Positions 11,942 to 24,231 of a DNA stretch of 59,601 nucleotides are shown one piece after another. How positions within the stretch are numbered: the stretch's first letter is position 1; the number at the start of each line of letters is the position of its first letter. The notes beneath the pieces are model-generated. The model saw only the letters and a list, made by a program, of their open reading frames with translations. It ran no database searches and was not told the origin of the DNA. The stretch is from Bigelowiella natans CCMP2755 (taxonomy: Eukaryota; Cercozoa; Chlorarachniophyceae). Both the position numbers and the translations under genes were made by a program. The stretch covers positions 1 to 59,601 of the forward strand of contig ADNK01001597.1 of NCBI GenBank assembly GCA_000320545.1, given 5' to 3'.

Positions 11942-12426
11942 ACTGTGAGCTTTTCACGTTGCCATGTCGCTCCATGACTTTTTGAGGTTTTTCCGCCATG
12001 AGCTTTTCACTTCGCCACGTCGCTCGTGCTGGAGTGTGACACACGGGTTCCCTGAGAGCACCCCACCGTGACACACTGTCGCCTTGCTCCACGTCCGGGC
12101 AATGCGATGTCCGGGATGTGCACGGTGCTGCTTTTTCGGGCCACACGTCGGTGCCTTTTCGTGGTCATGCGGAGGTCTGCTGCACTGGCCATGCGTGTGT
12201 CATCGGGTTGCGTGTGCAGCTCGATGTGACTTTGAGCCACACACCTGAACCGACAGTGCGACACACCTCCCTGCTGTTGCCAGTCTGCGACAATGTGCAC
12301 GGGGCAAACACCGACAAATTCCGTCTTGGTTTCGCATTTTTTCAACATCCTTTTGGCTGAGAAGCCAAAGAGCTTCCCGCCCAACGCCAGTTGCACCTTT
12401 GATTCCCACCTGGTTTTGTCCTTGGA
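11942..12426. other. Spacer and probable promoter of the 12427 gene
   Basis: No gene was seen. A short repeat (TTTTTGAGG/GAGCTTTTCAC-type units near 11948-12010) occurs next to the LTR element. TGCGACAA lies at 12286-12293, about 140 bp before the ATG at 12427. The same 8-mer lies near other gene starts in this window. Confidence 0.4.
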
Positions 12427-12771
12427 ATGGCAAATATGATCATGTCGCAACTGAAAATCCCCTGTGGAACTACCACTCTGTCCTCGGAGAATGGCATGAA
12501 CGGGGAAAGGGCTCTATCTGGCCGCAAGCGTGGACACTCCACCAACGATGAAAGCGCAGCTAGAAACAATGGCGACGGAAATGCTCGCGAGGAGGGCGGC
12601 CCAGACATGCCGACGGGTGGCTTGCGTTGGAGAGTGACCTACTCAGAGGGAGCTGTCATTCGCAGCAAGCCTGTGAACAAGGACGAATCCATCATAGGAG
12701 TGGCAAAAGAAGGAGAGGTTGTCTCCTCACCCTGCATTCTTTCTTTGCCTTGCCTTTGTCATCGTTTCCTG

Positions 12772-12849
<78 letters not shown>

Positions 12850-13835
12850 TGCTTCAGGAGCTTGTGGAAGAAAAGCGGAGCGGAGATTGGGTAAAGCATG
12901 AATTTGGCTGGACACTGATCCGGGTAGTGATCAAAGGGAAAGGTAAAAACTTACAACTACTATTTATGATGCATCCCTAAAGTTCTTCTTCTTCTTCTTC
13001 TTCTTCTTCTTCTTCTTCTTCTTCTTCTTCTTCCGTGTATCAGCCTTAACAATATTGACCCCCGTGAACATGGAACAAGGCAAGGGGTCAACATCCTCTT
13101 CGATTTCCAATGAGAATAAGAAGCAACAGCAAGACGCCTCTACGAAGGTCGAAAAGGCCATTAATGTTGAGAAAGGGAAGCAACAAAAGAAGCTGAGTGA
13201 ATCTAAGGGAGAAAGGGAAATTATAGATATAACACTAACCCCCCCACGGAAGAAAGAAAATGACATAGAAACCCCACCTCGGTCTAATCCTGAGCATGCG
13301 GCACTGAAAAAGGCTTCTGACCAGGAGCAGATTGAAGTGAAGCGACCTGTTAGTCCTGTTGCTGAGAACCACCCTGAAGTGGCATCCTCATTTCAGACCT
13401 CACGATCATCATCATCATCATCATCATCATTATCATCATCATCAAAAGCATTGGCCTTTTTCAAGGCGCAAGGCAACATCGCTGCCGAGAAGAGAAATGA
13501 GGAAAAATCACGGCAGCAGAGTCTTCATGCGAAGCAGCAGCAGCAGCAGCAATTTCAATCCTCCTCATCATCATCATCGGTATTATCATTAAAAGAATCG
13601 AGCTTCTCGAAGCATTATTACGAGAAGATCAAAACGCCAAACAATCTCCGGAAGATTCAGGCCGCATTGGGGATTACAGTGCATACTAGCACCGACAGCA
13701 GCGCCTTGGTCACAGAGCAACCGGATGATAGTAGGGATGGTGGGAAATCTAATCATGGGGAAGAAATGGGTAGTAGCAGTTGTAGTTCCCCTTCATTCAT
13801 TTTTGCATACAATCGATTATAGTATACGCATATAT

Positions 13836-13913
<78 letters not shown>

Positions 13914-16900
13914 ATGTGTGTGTTTGCGTGTGTGTTGCATGCTTATAATTATATCATTATTTTTTAAAAAATCGTGTATTGTATGCTTCAAATCTTGGCA
14001 ATATGTGTGGGTGTTGAGCGGGCGTGTTCGTGCAATCTTGTTACTTACATCTTTTCTTCCACTACTTCTCGAGTATATCATCCGAGTCCGCTATCACCAC
14101 CTGTCACTCTTTAATTTTCTACTTCTTTTTGCTCATTCGACATCAGAACGGGAACGCAATAATGATACTGCAGCAGGCCAGGCTGATGGAAAAGAGCCTA
14201 CTTTTAAACCAAACCCCCCGATTTTCCGGGGTTCAGCGCAAACAGACGAGCAGCACGGAGACTCCTCCGACTCTGATTCTTCCACTGGAAATGATAATAA
14301 TAATGACAACTCTGGAGAGGAGGTGGAGAAGGCCTTCAAGAAGTTTCCGCAGTGCCTAAACTGCGACAGAGTCTTCCGAAACCTTTTCGAGGCGGACGCC
14401 CACATAAGAACCGACATTCACTGCGCAAAGCGTCCCATTTGCCGCTGCCTGAGGAAGTTTGATTCCTTCGAGGAGCTCGAGCGCCATGTGACTGAGATGA
14501 AGAAATCTCAACCCCAATACCACGCTCACTACGGAATCAAAAAATGTTGGCGTACCCCCATTTTCCCTCCATGCGACCACATCAGCAGCAGCAGCAATAG
14601 CAGCGTCAGCAGTCATAGCGACGTTGCCGAAGCCCCCCCCAGCAGCAATGGCAGCGTCAGCAGCAATGGCGACGCTGCCGAAGCCCCCCCCCCAAAGAAA
14701 CTTCGCAAACGCCAGTCAAAGAGACTTCGTGGACGACATGATGATAAGAGCGAATCGTCTCGACGGCCTGCTAGCCTGTCTAAGGAGGAGGAGGAAACGG
14801 AAAGAGTGAATAAAGCAGGAATAGAGAAAGCGCAACAGGACTACACTCAGTTCTTCATCCGGCAGGAACCTGCTAGGACCAGCACCAGAAGCAGCAGCAG
14901 CAGTGCTTCTCCCGACTATTATGATTTGGTTCTAAAGAAAATATCCTTAAAGCAAGCTCAGGGTGTCGCAGCGGCAATAACCCACTTCCAGGAAGGTAAA
15001 ATCAAGCGAATCAGTATTTCCGGTGGTACTGGGGAGGGCAAGCTCGGCACCGAGAGCGCAAAGATCATAGCTGAGGCCTTTAAGGCTCCTTCCTGCACAG
15101 AACTTAAGCACCTCGAGATTACTGAGTCCTCTCTCCGGTATGGCGTCATCGAGATCTTGAAAAGCGTCCGTCACCTCGCCCTCGAGTCGTTGAGTCTCGA
15201 TCAAAACCTCCTCGAGACCCCAATCCAATTACATATCGTCCACTTCCTCGATAACATGCCGTCACTGCGTGAGCTGAGCATTCAGAGAAACTCCTTCCAA
15301 GACGACGCGGCCGAGGCGATCTTCGAGGCTGGCATTCGGCACCCGAGGCTCTCCATCCTTCACATCCATGAGAACCATGTGAAACTCAAGACCCAAAAAA
15401 AATTAGAGAAGAGATTTTACTCGAAAGAGCGATTAGATAAGGTGCGGGCTGCTTGCGGTGGTAGTACTGATGGTAGTACTGATGCCCCCCCCGGTCGGAC
15501 CCGATCGAAGAGACTTCGGTCCAAGAGACCACTTCCTCCTGTAAAAAGACAAAATCGAGGGGGGGGCGAAGGAGGAGGGGAACCGAGCAAAAAGCGCATT
15601 GCCCTAGTAAGGAAACCCTCTCCCGTGCCACCGCCAGCGATTGAAACGACGGCTGAAGAAGCTGGCGACGACACATCGTTGGACGAAGCCAATAGTTCCG
15701 ACGAAACCGACGACGACGACGACGACGACGGAGAGGAAGAAGAAGTTTCATATTCCCGCGACCTCATGCAAATAGAGGAGTTCCTACCGAGCTACCCTCT
15801 AGGGTTTGTCGTACGATCGATATCCTCTGCGACGCATTTAGGCTGTCGGATCGGGAGGATAATCGCTCTTTACGCAAGAAAATGGCCAAACCAAGACGAC
15901 AGACTGCTCTGGGCTCTCGATGCGGTGCAGGCAGCGCTGCAGTGCTTTGTCGATTGTGACCCCATATTTCGTAAGATCTTTTTCGAGGATCCAAGACGAC
16001 GTGATGATGATTCAGCAGCAGCAGCAGGAGGAGGAGGAGGAAGAGGAGGAGGAGGCAGTGGCGAGGGGGGAAATGAAGGAGAGAAAGATGGTAAGATCAT
16101 CGGTTTGAAATCGATCCAAATGCGCATTAAGAGGGGTGGGTACACGTCGTACCGTGAGGTCCTGAGCGACGTGGAGAGGACCTTCGATGGCTATAAGTTA
16201 TACGCACCCGTAAGTCAGGAGGAAGGGCTGAATCTGGAGAAGCAGGCGATTCGAGTCAGAAGCATATGGCTCTCAACCCTCAGAATGCTTTTCAACGACG
16301 GCACAAATGATGATGATAGTGATGAGGATGGTGATGATGAGGAGGAGGAGGAGGAGAGGCTGAATCCATCATTATCACCGCCATTTGCTTCATTGCGTCC
16401 TCCCCCTGGGGGGGGGAGGGCTGCCAGGTCGCACTCCCTCCGATCCATACTATGGCACCTCGTGCAGGAGAAGGAGATCAACCATTTCATGGAAGAGTCT
16501 GAGACGCTCGTAGAACAGAAAAGTGCCGAGGACGAGGAAGTCGAGGACGAGGAAGTCGGAAAAAGGAGGCCAGAGGCCATCTACGGCGAGGCTATAAGGA
16601 GGCCGGTCGCTCTCCCCGATCTCGAACGAATGCTAAATGATGACGAGGAAGATCTTGAGGTCTTTGCTGAGACTGCACGCTCAATATTCATCAACGGATT
16701 GACCTTCAGCAGTCATACCCAAGTGGGGATCACCTGTAGACACATGTTTTGTGTGTTAGAGGTGGAACTTGCCCGACTTGGCGGTGGCCGGGTAGTTATA
16801 GCCCCGGCCTCGCTTCCCGACTCTTTGGCCCAATCCACTTTCACGTTTGTGCGCAGGTATGAAATGAGAAGACAGGGGATGGGGCCTGGAATAACGAGGA

Positions 16901-17271
16901 TGCAGGTTGACAAGCACACAGTGCGGAGCGCAGCTAGGAAACTCTCGGCGCGGAATAAAAGGGGGAGAAGAGACGAAGCACAGCCGCAACAACGGCTGGC
17001 TTCAGAAAGCGGTGTAATCGAGCAAAACAAACATACCAAACCAGGGGTAGACGCATTAAAAATACGTAAAGAGCGGATGGAAGAACTCCTCGGGCAATGG
17101 AGGAGTCATGGCATACGAAGGAGGCGTGTACATGAAAATCTAAGGGGCTCTGGGGCGTTAGACCCGCAAGCCGCACAATGCGAGGGACTGGATTATGATG
17201 AAGGTGGCGAGGGCAGGGGCACAGCGCAAACGGAAAATAAGGAGGGGTCGGCAGGGGGGGGGGGGCGATAG
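12427..17271 (+). CDS. Large SH3-like / C2H2 / LRR / bromodomain-like protein
   Basis: Exons 12427-12717, 12858-12942, 13044-13769 and 14147-17271 join in phase to 1,408 residues. An SH3-like barrel spans about residues 66-125, split by intron 1 and ending in GDWVKHEFGWTLIR. Then come a Lys/Ser/Gln-rich region, a C2H2-type finger (CLNCDRVF...H...H) near 436-475, and four leucine-rich repeats near 650-785 (LESLSLDQN, LRELSIQRN, LSILHIHEN). A region near 1015-1080 (GGYTSYREVLSDVERTFDGY) resembles a bromodomain. Acidic and glycine runs separate the blocks. Nuclear or chromatin work is an inference from the finger and the bromodomain-like part. The frame closes just after a long G run at about 17255-17266, where another frame continues, so the true carboxyl end is uncertain. 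Confidence 0.7.
12493..12597 (+). repeat. Diverged direct repeat, copy 1
   Basis: Reading from ATGAACGGGGAAAGG through GATGAAAGCGCAGCT to GCTCGCGAGG, this segment matches 17462-17562 at most positions and in the same coding frame. The two copies lie at the start of one protein and inside the next. Confidence 0.75.
12776..12847. repeat. (CT)n(AT)n microsatellite in intron 1
   Basis: A CT repeat followed by an AT repeat sits just before the acceptor at 12857, in the place of a polypyrimidine tract. Confidence 0.9.
12979..13033. repeat. (TTC)n microsatellite in intron 2
   Basis: About 55 bases of TTC/CTT repeat lie ten bases before the acceptor at 13043 and probably act as its polypyrimidine tract. 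Confidence 0.9.
13834..13912. repeat. (CA)n(AT)n microsatellite in intron 3
   Basis: A CA repeat of about 40 bases is followed by AT-rich repeat. An ATG in this tract opens the long frame of the fourth exon by chance, but the spliced model enters that exon at 14147. Confidence 0.9.
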
Positions 17272-17299
17272 AGAGCCCAACTCGTTGGTAGTTGACGAC

Positions 17300-18004
17300 A
17301 TGGAAACCAACCAAGACAACGAAGAGCAACGCCGGCGGATAATCGACTTTATATGCCAAGCCTCTGCGCATTATGGAGATATCAAGCATCCAGACGTTCT
17401 CCGAGACACATGTCACAAGTTCAAGATTACTGAAGCTTTAGGGAAAGAGCTCATCTCTTTGGTCATGAGCGGGGAAATAGCTCCCTTTGGCCGCAGGCAT
17501 GGGCGCTCCACTAAAGATGAAAGCGCAGCTGGAAGTAATGGCGACGAAAATGCTCGCGAGGGGGGGGGGGGGGGGCGCAGGGCCGCGGAGGGAAAGGAGG
17601 GACAGGGAAAGGGGGGGCGGGAGAAGGAACGGAGGACGGCGGTGAAAAGGAGGAGGGCCGAAAACGAGGAGGAGGTATGGGGGGAGGGGGAGAGCAGGGC
17701 AATAACGAAGAGTAGGAAAATAGAAAATGAAAAGCCCTCTAGTAGTAGTAGTAGTAGTGGTGGTGGTGGCGGTGTGTCTCCCAGTCCTCCTGCTCCTCCA
17801 GTTCTTGCGAGATTGATGGATCAGATTGGAAGGATAGAAAATCCGAAGGCCCAGTTTCTCCTTGAAATATTTACGGAGATAAGCAGTAAGGAATACGACT
17901 GGTTGGACGATTTGGACGATTTGGACGATAATCATTGGCCTGAATTGGATCCTTTCCTCAAAATGATACAGTTATACAGAAAATCGCGCGATATGAAAAA
18001 ATGA
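17300..18004 (+). CDS. Protein sharing a module with the 12427 gene, or its C-terminal continuation
   Basis: The open frame starts at ATG 17300 (METNQDNEEQ) and ends at 18004, giving 234 residues. It overlaps no other stop and lies 28 bp after the upstream stop, in another frame. The same frame is open upstream to 17195, so an indel in the G run at about 17255-17266 would fuse both genes. It has a possible helical domain (DFICQASAHYGDIKHPDVL), a stretch GRSTKDESAAGSNGDENARE that repeats the start of the 12427 protein, a second G run at about 17560, basic and Ser/Gly runs, and a carboxyl helix with three LDD units. No enzyme motif was recognised. Confidence 0.55.
   Translation: METNQDNEEQRRRIIDFICQASAHYGDIKHPDVLRDTCHKFKITEALGKELISLVMSGEIAPFGRRHGRSTKDESAAGSNGDENAREGGGGGRRAAEGKEGQGKGGREKERRTAVKRRRAENEEEVWGEGESRAITKSRKIENEKPSSSSSSSGGGGGVSPSPPAPPVLARLMDQIGRIENPKAQFLLEIFTEISSKEYDWLDDLDDLDDNHWPELDPFLKMIQLYRKSRDMKK
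17462..17562 (+). repeat. Diverged direct repeat, copy 2
   Basis: This is the partner of 12493-12597, beginning ATGAGCGGGGAAATA. It ends in a run of 13 or so G residues, whereas copy 1 has GAGGAGGGCGG. Confidence 0.75.
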
Positions 18005-18567
18005 CAAGAATTATGAACCAAGCTTCACTAATTTTATAACAATACATTGAAAATTGCTATAAGCCGTGCTAGGGAGTTTCATCATCATCATGATGCAACG
18101 TATGGACGCCTATTTGGAACATTCGTTCGCTCTGTCATCATTGCGCGTTTTGTTGCGAGACATGTGCCCAGGTGCCAAAGTTCAGCCCATGTTTGTGCGT
18201 ATCGACATGTGTACGTACATGATGATCTCAGCTTGCATTGTCCGTTACTAGTGCATACTGCATACGCAGCACAACTATGCGATAACGTATAACACGTCTA
18301 GACGTGTTTGCTGCTTATACAACAGGCCTCGATTTTGCAGCAAACTATGTCACTATGTCTATACTACAACGACTGTGGTCGAAATGGATGTGTCAGTCGA
18401 TCTGCTCGATCACTGCGCATACGGGCGTGCATGCCACACATGTCGTGCGCACTATAGCGCATATTGAATCTCGTAGTAGGCACTTCTAGTTATCTAGGCT
18501 TCTAGTTAGCGATTTCAATTAGGCGATGATCTTTCTCTGCTGGATGCATGCGGATATAATGTGCGTA
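18005..18567. other. Intergenic spacer
   Basis: No gene was seen between the two converging genes. A 14-base palindrome, CACGTCTAGACGTG, lies near 18293. No clear polyadenylation signal was picked out. Confidence 0.5.
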
Positions 18568-19830
18568 TCATTTATTGGTGAAGTTGAGGTTGTTGTAAAA
18601 GTCTTTGCTAGTGTCTCTTCCAAACCACCTATCCTTTTCGGCTTCGGTCATCTCATCTAGCCGGTCTCGTGCAAGCTTGGTCCAGTCCTTCGCAAGTTGT
18701 CTGTCACACGCAGGCATGGCATCAGTACTTGAAATAAACGCTAACTCTTGTTGGTGAGTCTTGTCTCCAAGGTTCGAAAGGAATTTTGGCATGCATGTAC
18801 CATCGGCAGCAAAAACACGATGAGGTCAACAGCGGCGTGAAAACCGGTTGCCACCACTTTGAAACTCGCCATCGATCTTGCTTGCACTACTAGTTGCTAT
18901 GCGCTCATCATGCTGAGGGCACTCACTTGTCGCCGAGGATGTCAGCGTACTGCCCTTCCGTAAGATACACGAGGGCCTTATCCATGAGAGCTGCTGTTCT
19001 CTCAAGCAGCTTGGGGCTGAACACGGAGAAGGGGTGGAACCGAAGTAGGTTATAGTCTTTGATGATCTCGACCATGTCCTCCGCGAAAAGCCTGATAAAT
19101 CACCAGTCTCATCATGGCAGATATTATGAGAATAGAGGCTACCCCGCGATCCCCCCCACCGATGCATATCGGCATTTGGTTGGTTGCTTCCTATTCTTCG
19201 CAAGCGACGCGACAACGGCGACAACTAGCGGCCGCATGATAGCATTGCAATTTTGGCCCCTTCATCGCAAAGACAACGCACCTGTGCCGCTCAAGAGAAC
19301 CGATCTCCTTATCTACTTCGGGGAGCAGACGCTCGAGCTCCTCCAGAGTGAAATAGACCGAGTAGTCGTGAGGCAAACTCTCGTTGCGCTTCTCGGAAAG
19401 CTTTATCAGATCTAAGGGGACATGGTGGCAATGTAATGGTGGTGGTGGTGGTGGTGATGATGATGATGATACACGCCCTGGATAAATCACGCAAATTGTG
19501 TTGGGTTATTGCTTACAACTCATCTCTATCTCGGTGTACAGCGTCGACGAGAAAGACATACGAATTAGGATGAAGATAACCGACCAAATTTAGTGAGCAA
19601 GTTGATGTGCGGAAGAGCTATATGAAGCATCGTGGACAACGTAACACAGAGAGCCGTAATGTAGTGCGACGCGGTCCGTGCATGTATGGAGTCGAGCTAA
19701 GGAGCAACATCCAATCGTCGCCAACATTTAGTGGCATTAACGATGATATAAAACATGATAGTAAGGAAGTGGCCAAGGCTCCTGTTTTTTTAATCTCAGG
19801 CATTATTGCACCACTATATAAATAGTTAAG

Positions 19831-19908
<78 letters not shown>

Positions 19909-20132
19909 GAGGGAATCGAAAACCAAAATTCTAACCCAAATAATGCAGCACAGGCAGCACTTTCAAGAGAAACAAAAGAATTTCTTAGAATAGAATGCTC
20001 GCATCAAAACAACAACAAGAAGAACAACAATCGCTCATACCATATTCACTGCCACTAGGCGTATGTTCCAATCATCGACAATCGTGCGGCAGATATTCTT
20101 GCTGTCAAGAGCAGTAAGAACACTTATACCAC

Positions 20133-20179
<47 letters not shown>

Positions 20180-20258
20180 GATATACTTGTAAAAATGTGC
20201 CTGTGAATATGCTCAATGCTGCTACTCACAGTAGTATCACGTCTCTCCCATACTCTCC

Positions 20259-20316
<58 letters not shown>

Positions 20317-20829
20317 ATGTGCTCTGACTCTCTACGATGTATATACACTAAACGCTGAGATCTCTATCCCCAAATGCTGTTGGACAGCAATCACGGCAAC
20401 TATTTCATGGGGTTCTATGCTATTTGCTGTACCAGCTGTCGTGCATGACGTAAAGCTCAATCTGACCGGGAAAGTCGAAGAGAAGGTATTTCCCCTAATG
20501 AGCAAGAGCAACCGACACCACAGGGACAACGAGGAGGAGAAACGTGTGAGATGATACGTTTAATAATGAAAAATGGTGACTCAATTTGAGAGAACAAATG
20601 CCTCATCATACGTGAAGTCCAGCGACTTTTTGCCTGAGCCACTCTATGTTAGCTTCGATGTACTCCATACAGAACACCAAAGCGCCGTTAGGCCCGAGAC
20701 TAGACAGAAACCAGTAGTAGTAGTAGTAGCAGTAATATCTTAGTTTCTACGTGTCACAGACGATACTAATCAGTATTGTTTGGTAGTGGTTAATGGAGCG
20801 AGCGTAGAAAATTACATATTGCGTGCATA

Positions 20830-20910
<81 letters not shown>

Positions 20911-21417
20911 CTTTGTATTTCTACACGATATGATAGTAATCCTACCCCATTGTTTTCATGACTTCGGCCATGGAAACAAGCTCCATAACGTCCACGTCAC
21001 ACTCATACGGAAACTGCCAACCATTGAGACAACGACGCGGCGATGAGACGATGTTGAACCGAAAGGCGATCGAAGGATGGAAAAACAATGTTGGTGTTTG
21101 ATAAGATAGACAACGATGACGGAGGTTTAGAAGTCATCACCAACTCATTGCCGGGGTCCATGTTTATAATCGCACATGGCCTTCCTAGACTCTCCAAAAA
21201 GTCGCGCATAGCACGGCAGTAAGTACTCTTTCCAGCCCCAGCGGTTCCTTCAGTATCATAGTCACCGTGTTCATGTCTGTCTATTGTGCGTACGTGCATA
21301 TAAATAATACTCGATCTCTTAATAAAAATACCGATAACAGCTTGACCGAATGCAGGAGGGAGCTCAGAGATCGAGCTGATAGTAGACTCCATTTTCTTAG
21401 ATGGAATCCTCGCAGCT

Positions 21418-21449
<32 letters not shown>

Positions 21450-21494
21450 TTTATCCTTCTGATGGTGGTGGTGTTGATGATGCGCAGCACCCAT
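18568..21494 (-). CDS. GPN2: GPN-loop GTPase 2
   Basis: GPN GTPases assist RNA polymerase II assembly and nuclear import. Ten exons join in phase to 378 residues: 21332-21494, 21141-21247, 20946-21013, 20612-20699, 20433-20494, 20041-20122, 19585-19696, 19282-19411, 18927-19091 and 18568-18727. In order they show FGQAVIG, the P-loop [27 protein letters not shown], the GPN loop LGPNG with [13 protein letters not shown], the G3 motif [23 protein letters not shown] (G4) and the carboxyl helices. FGQAVIG and the YECDVDV block point to GPN2 rather than GPN1 or GPN3. The chosen ATG adds a His-rich and poly-Ala stretch (CAG triplets). A start at the later MESTISS would give a usual-length protein. 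Introns carry AT, GT and CT repeats. Confidence 0.93.
19838..19905. repeat. (CA)n(TA)n microsatellite
   Basis: It lies in a GPN2 intron between the exons 19585-19696 and 20041-20122. Confidence 0.9.
20137..20316. repeat. AT and CT/GT microsatellites in a GPN2 intron
   Basis: An AT tract occupies about 20137-20176. A CT tract followed by GT occupies about 20262-20316. Both lie between exons 20041-20122 and 20433-20494. Confidence 0.85.
20829..20910. repeat. (CA)n(TA)n(TG)n microsatellite
   Basis: A CA-TA-TG compound repeat that could fold as an imperfect hairpin, in the GPN2 intron between 20699 and 20946. Confidence 0.9.
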
Positions 21495-23596
21495 GGTGCT
21501 AGTCGTCTGGGGAGATCCATTACTGTTTTCCGCCAGTCCTGTACAAATAACATTTGGCGTTGAGTGTAATTGTCAGATCGACGAAAATCGGAGACAGTGA
21601 CGAGGTTGTCCCGACCTGCGCGGAGACCGAAGATGGCCGCTCTCGAACAACTGCTGCTGCGTCCACCAGAAGAATCAAAAAGGAAAAATACTAGAGCAAC
21701 GCATGCGACCATCTTCCTCGCGCTGAACGTGTACATGGTGAATTTGGACACGCCATGGATAGGAGAGGGCAGGTCCATGATCGTTGATTCGTCCATGCAG
21801 AAGCTCCTTATTGGAGAAAGCCGCTGGTTAGTCTTGAGTAATCTTGTTTTTGAAGTATGTAGCCCCCTTCATTCCTTGTTGCTCCCTCCATGCTTTTCAC
21901 GAGCAGCGTTTCGAGTCATCATCTGGGGGCGCTCCACAGATGCTAATCGGCACCACTTCCCAGGACACGGAACGGTAAATCGAGGAAGAATTCCAAGGGA
22001 CAAACATGGGATTTATTTGCTGCGACAACAAATTTGTGCCATTTTTCATGTTGCGTTTCGCATGCCGTTGCGCACAAGAAAACCTGTTCTCCTAGAACTT
22101 TGAAGCACCTCGCTCCGATGAGCCCAAGTTCATCTCTGGAATCAATCACTGCATTCATCCATTCATTCATTCATTGGACTCACTTCTGATGCTCTCACCC
22201 GCGTCTTTGAAACTGCTTCATCACTCACTCACTCGACCGCGCGTCTGATGGTCCTTTCGGCTGCGCCGTTTGGAAGCACTTTGTTCGCTCGATCGTTGAC
22301 GATCGACGTTGCTCGTCCGTCTCGATCTGGCTTGTTTTGCACCTCCAAACACACCCTGCCCACCCTCCCATCCAAAATCCATCCAAAATCCATTCACCAG
22401 CGGCCGAAGTGTAGGCTCACGTGTTGACCTCCTTTGATGTTCCCCTCCACGCGATGTAGCTGTCACACAACTAGACAACTCCAGAACTCGTGGTCAGCAA
22501 GTTTGCCCCATCTCGCTCATCGCCGCTTTCGCCTGTGTGCCTGCCTTGTTTTTTGCTGGAGTTTCATGGTTGTGCCATCGTCAAGGTGCTTTCGATGGTT
22601 TTTCCGCTGGTCACCTCACTCAATTGATCCAGCTCACTTTCTGCTCCATCGGACTAGCGGAGGGCGGTGGGGCGCGGCCATTCGCCCTGACTCCTGCTGG
22701 CCTGGCGCCGCCCGCCAGCTTGGCAAGAACACGTGCAGCCAACAACACAATGTGTCCATGGCTTTGTGAGAGCTGAGCAATGGATCGTGATTGGAATGAG
22801 TCACCTGCGACCCACACCACGCCATGGCACGATCACGCTGACGGATTTTGGTTCGACAAATCTTGAAACGCGCTTGCGCAGCTTGTCTCAGCATGCTAGC
22901 ATGGACTAGTATGGTTGTCTAACAGTGTCTAGTTGCCATGATGTGCATTAGTGCAGCGCAACCTAGCTACCTAGCAACGTGCGCATCTCATGACAGCGCA
23001 AGCAGTGCGTGCTGCGTGACAATGGACATTGGATGGGCATGATTGCTGTTTGTGAGCGCTACTAGGGCGACACATCAAGTTCATCGGATGGCGCGTGCCA
23101 CGACCGCCTTTGCACATGTAACATGCATCTATAAACCGATGTTTGTTTCTCTGGTCTGATGTTCATGCAAAATTTCGTGCACGTGATATAGATCACACCT
23201 ACTTTGTGAGCGGGTATACGGGGCTAAAAATGTGCACACAAAGACGTGTCGCAACTCGCTGCGGCATAATCATAGGGAGTGAAAGAACACATGTAATCAT
23301 CAAACTCTGTATCAGTTTTACTTTTATTATGATGACTAATGGGTGGGCCACATGCTCATCAAGAAATTAGAATCTCAAGTGGAAATACGTGGTCGTATGA
23401 AATGAATGGACTCAGAGACGCTTTTTAGAATTAAGCTGGGACTGCCTCCAACAAACGAGAGAAATAGAAATTCGTTGCCGTCATCTCCCTTCTCACAACC
23501 TGGTGTGTAAACAAGATTCTCACATTTGATAGCATGAACTACAACCAACCACATCAGAATTCAGGAGGAAGAGGATCGTAGAATCCCGCGAAGAAT
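21495..23596. other. Intergenic spacer, partly GC-rich
   Basis: At 21500-22100 frames are open on both strands. The minus one (21281-21796) reads through the first GPN2 exon, so it may be 5' leader. TGCGACAA occurs at 22021. ATTC tetranucleotide repeats lie near 22150-22175. From 22180 to 23400 the DNA resembles the GC-rich spacers at 7800 and 34000, with CTAGCTAG and GCGCA steps. No gene or RNA was recognised. Confidence 0.45.
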
Positions 23597-24182
23597 TCAC
23601 TGCGCTCGTTTGTGGTGAAGCATATTATATCTTACTTTCCATCCTGCCTCGTTAAGGGCACGTTCGACATCCTCCTCGGCATGAAGATAAGCACGCGTGG
23701 CCTTTGATGGGCCTGGAAACAACTCGCCAATACGCTTCAAAGTCGAGTAATAGCTGCAGCGACACATATAACGAAATAAGGTCAGCATAATAATAATAAA
23801 CTAAATGCTAACCCATGAACCAATGGGGCTATACTTCTATATCAACACCCCTTCCCCCTTCCCTCTTCCTCAGAAAAGCTATTCATCTTAAATGCCTGAC
23901 AAGGTCTTTGGAGCAAAGCTGATGATGAGGCGCTTGTTCGCCAGAGAAGCAAGGTGCTTCACCATGGAGTTGGCCTGTAGTAGTGAACATGTAAAGCGCA
24001 ATCATAAGGGAAACACAGTAACCGACGGGTATCATACACAACTATGCTGACTCTCTAATCTACAACCTTGTTATCAGGATAGTGGATCATCACGTCGAGG
24101 CAAGTAACAACATCGTACTTCCCCTCGATTTCTTCCAGATTTTTGGCTTCGAATCTGCAGTGGTAAATAAACGAGTGAGTTA

Positions 24183-24231
<49 letters not shown>

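Noticed and set aside
13834-14146. Start of the long 13834-17271 frame as the true protein start
   Set aside because: Its ATG lies in a CA/AT microsatellite. An in-phase splice from 13769 to 14147 links upstream coding exons instead.
19500-19584. A GPN2 exon here reading LYTEIEMS
   Set aside because: It resembles the family by chance but breaks the frame. Splicing 19585 to 19411 directly restores [12 protein letters not shown] and a whole-frame total.
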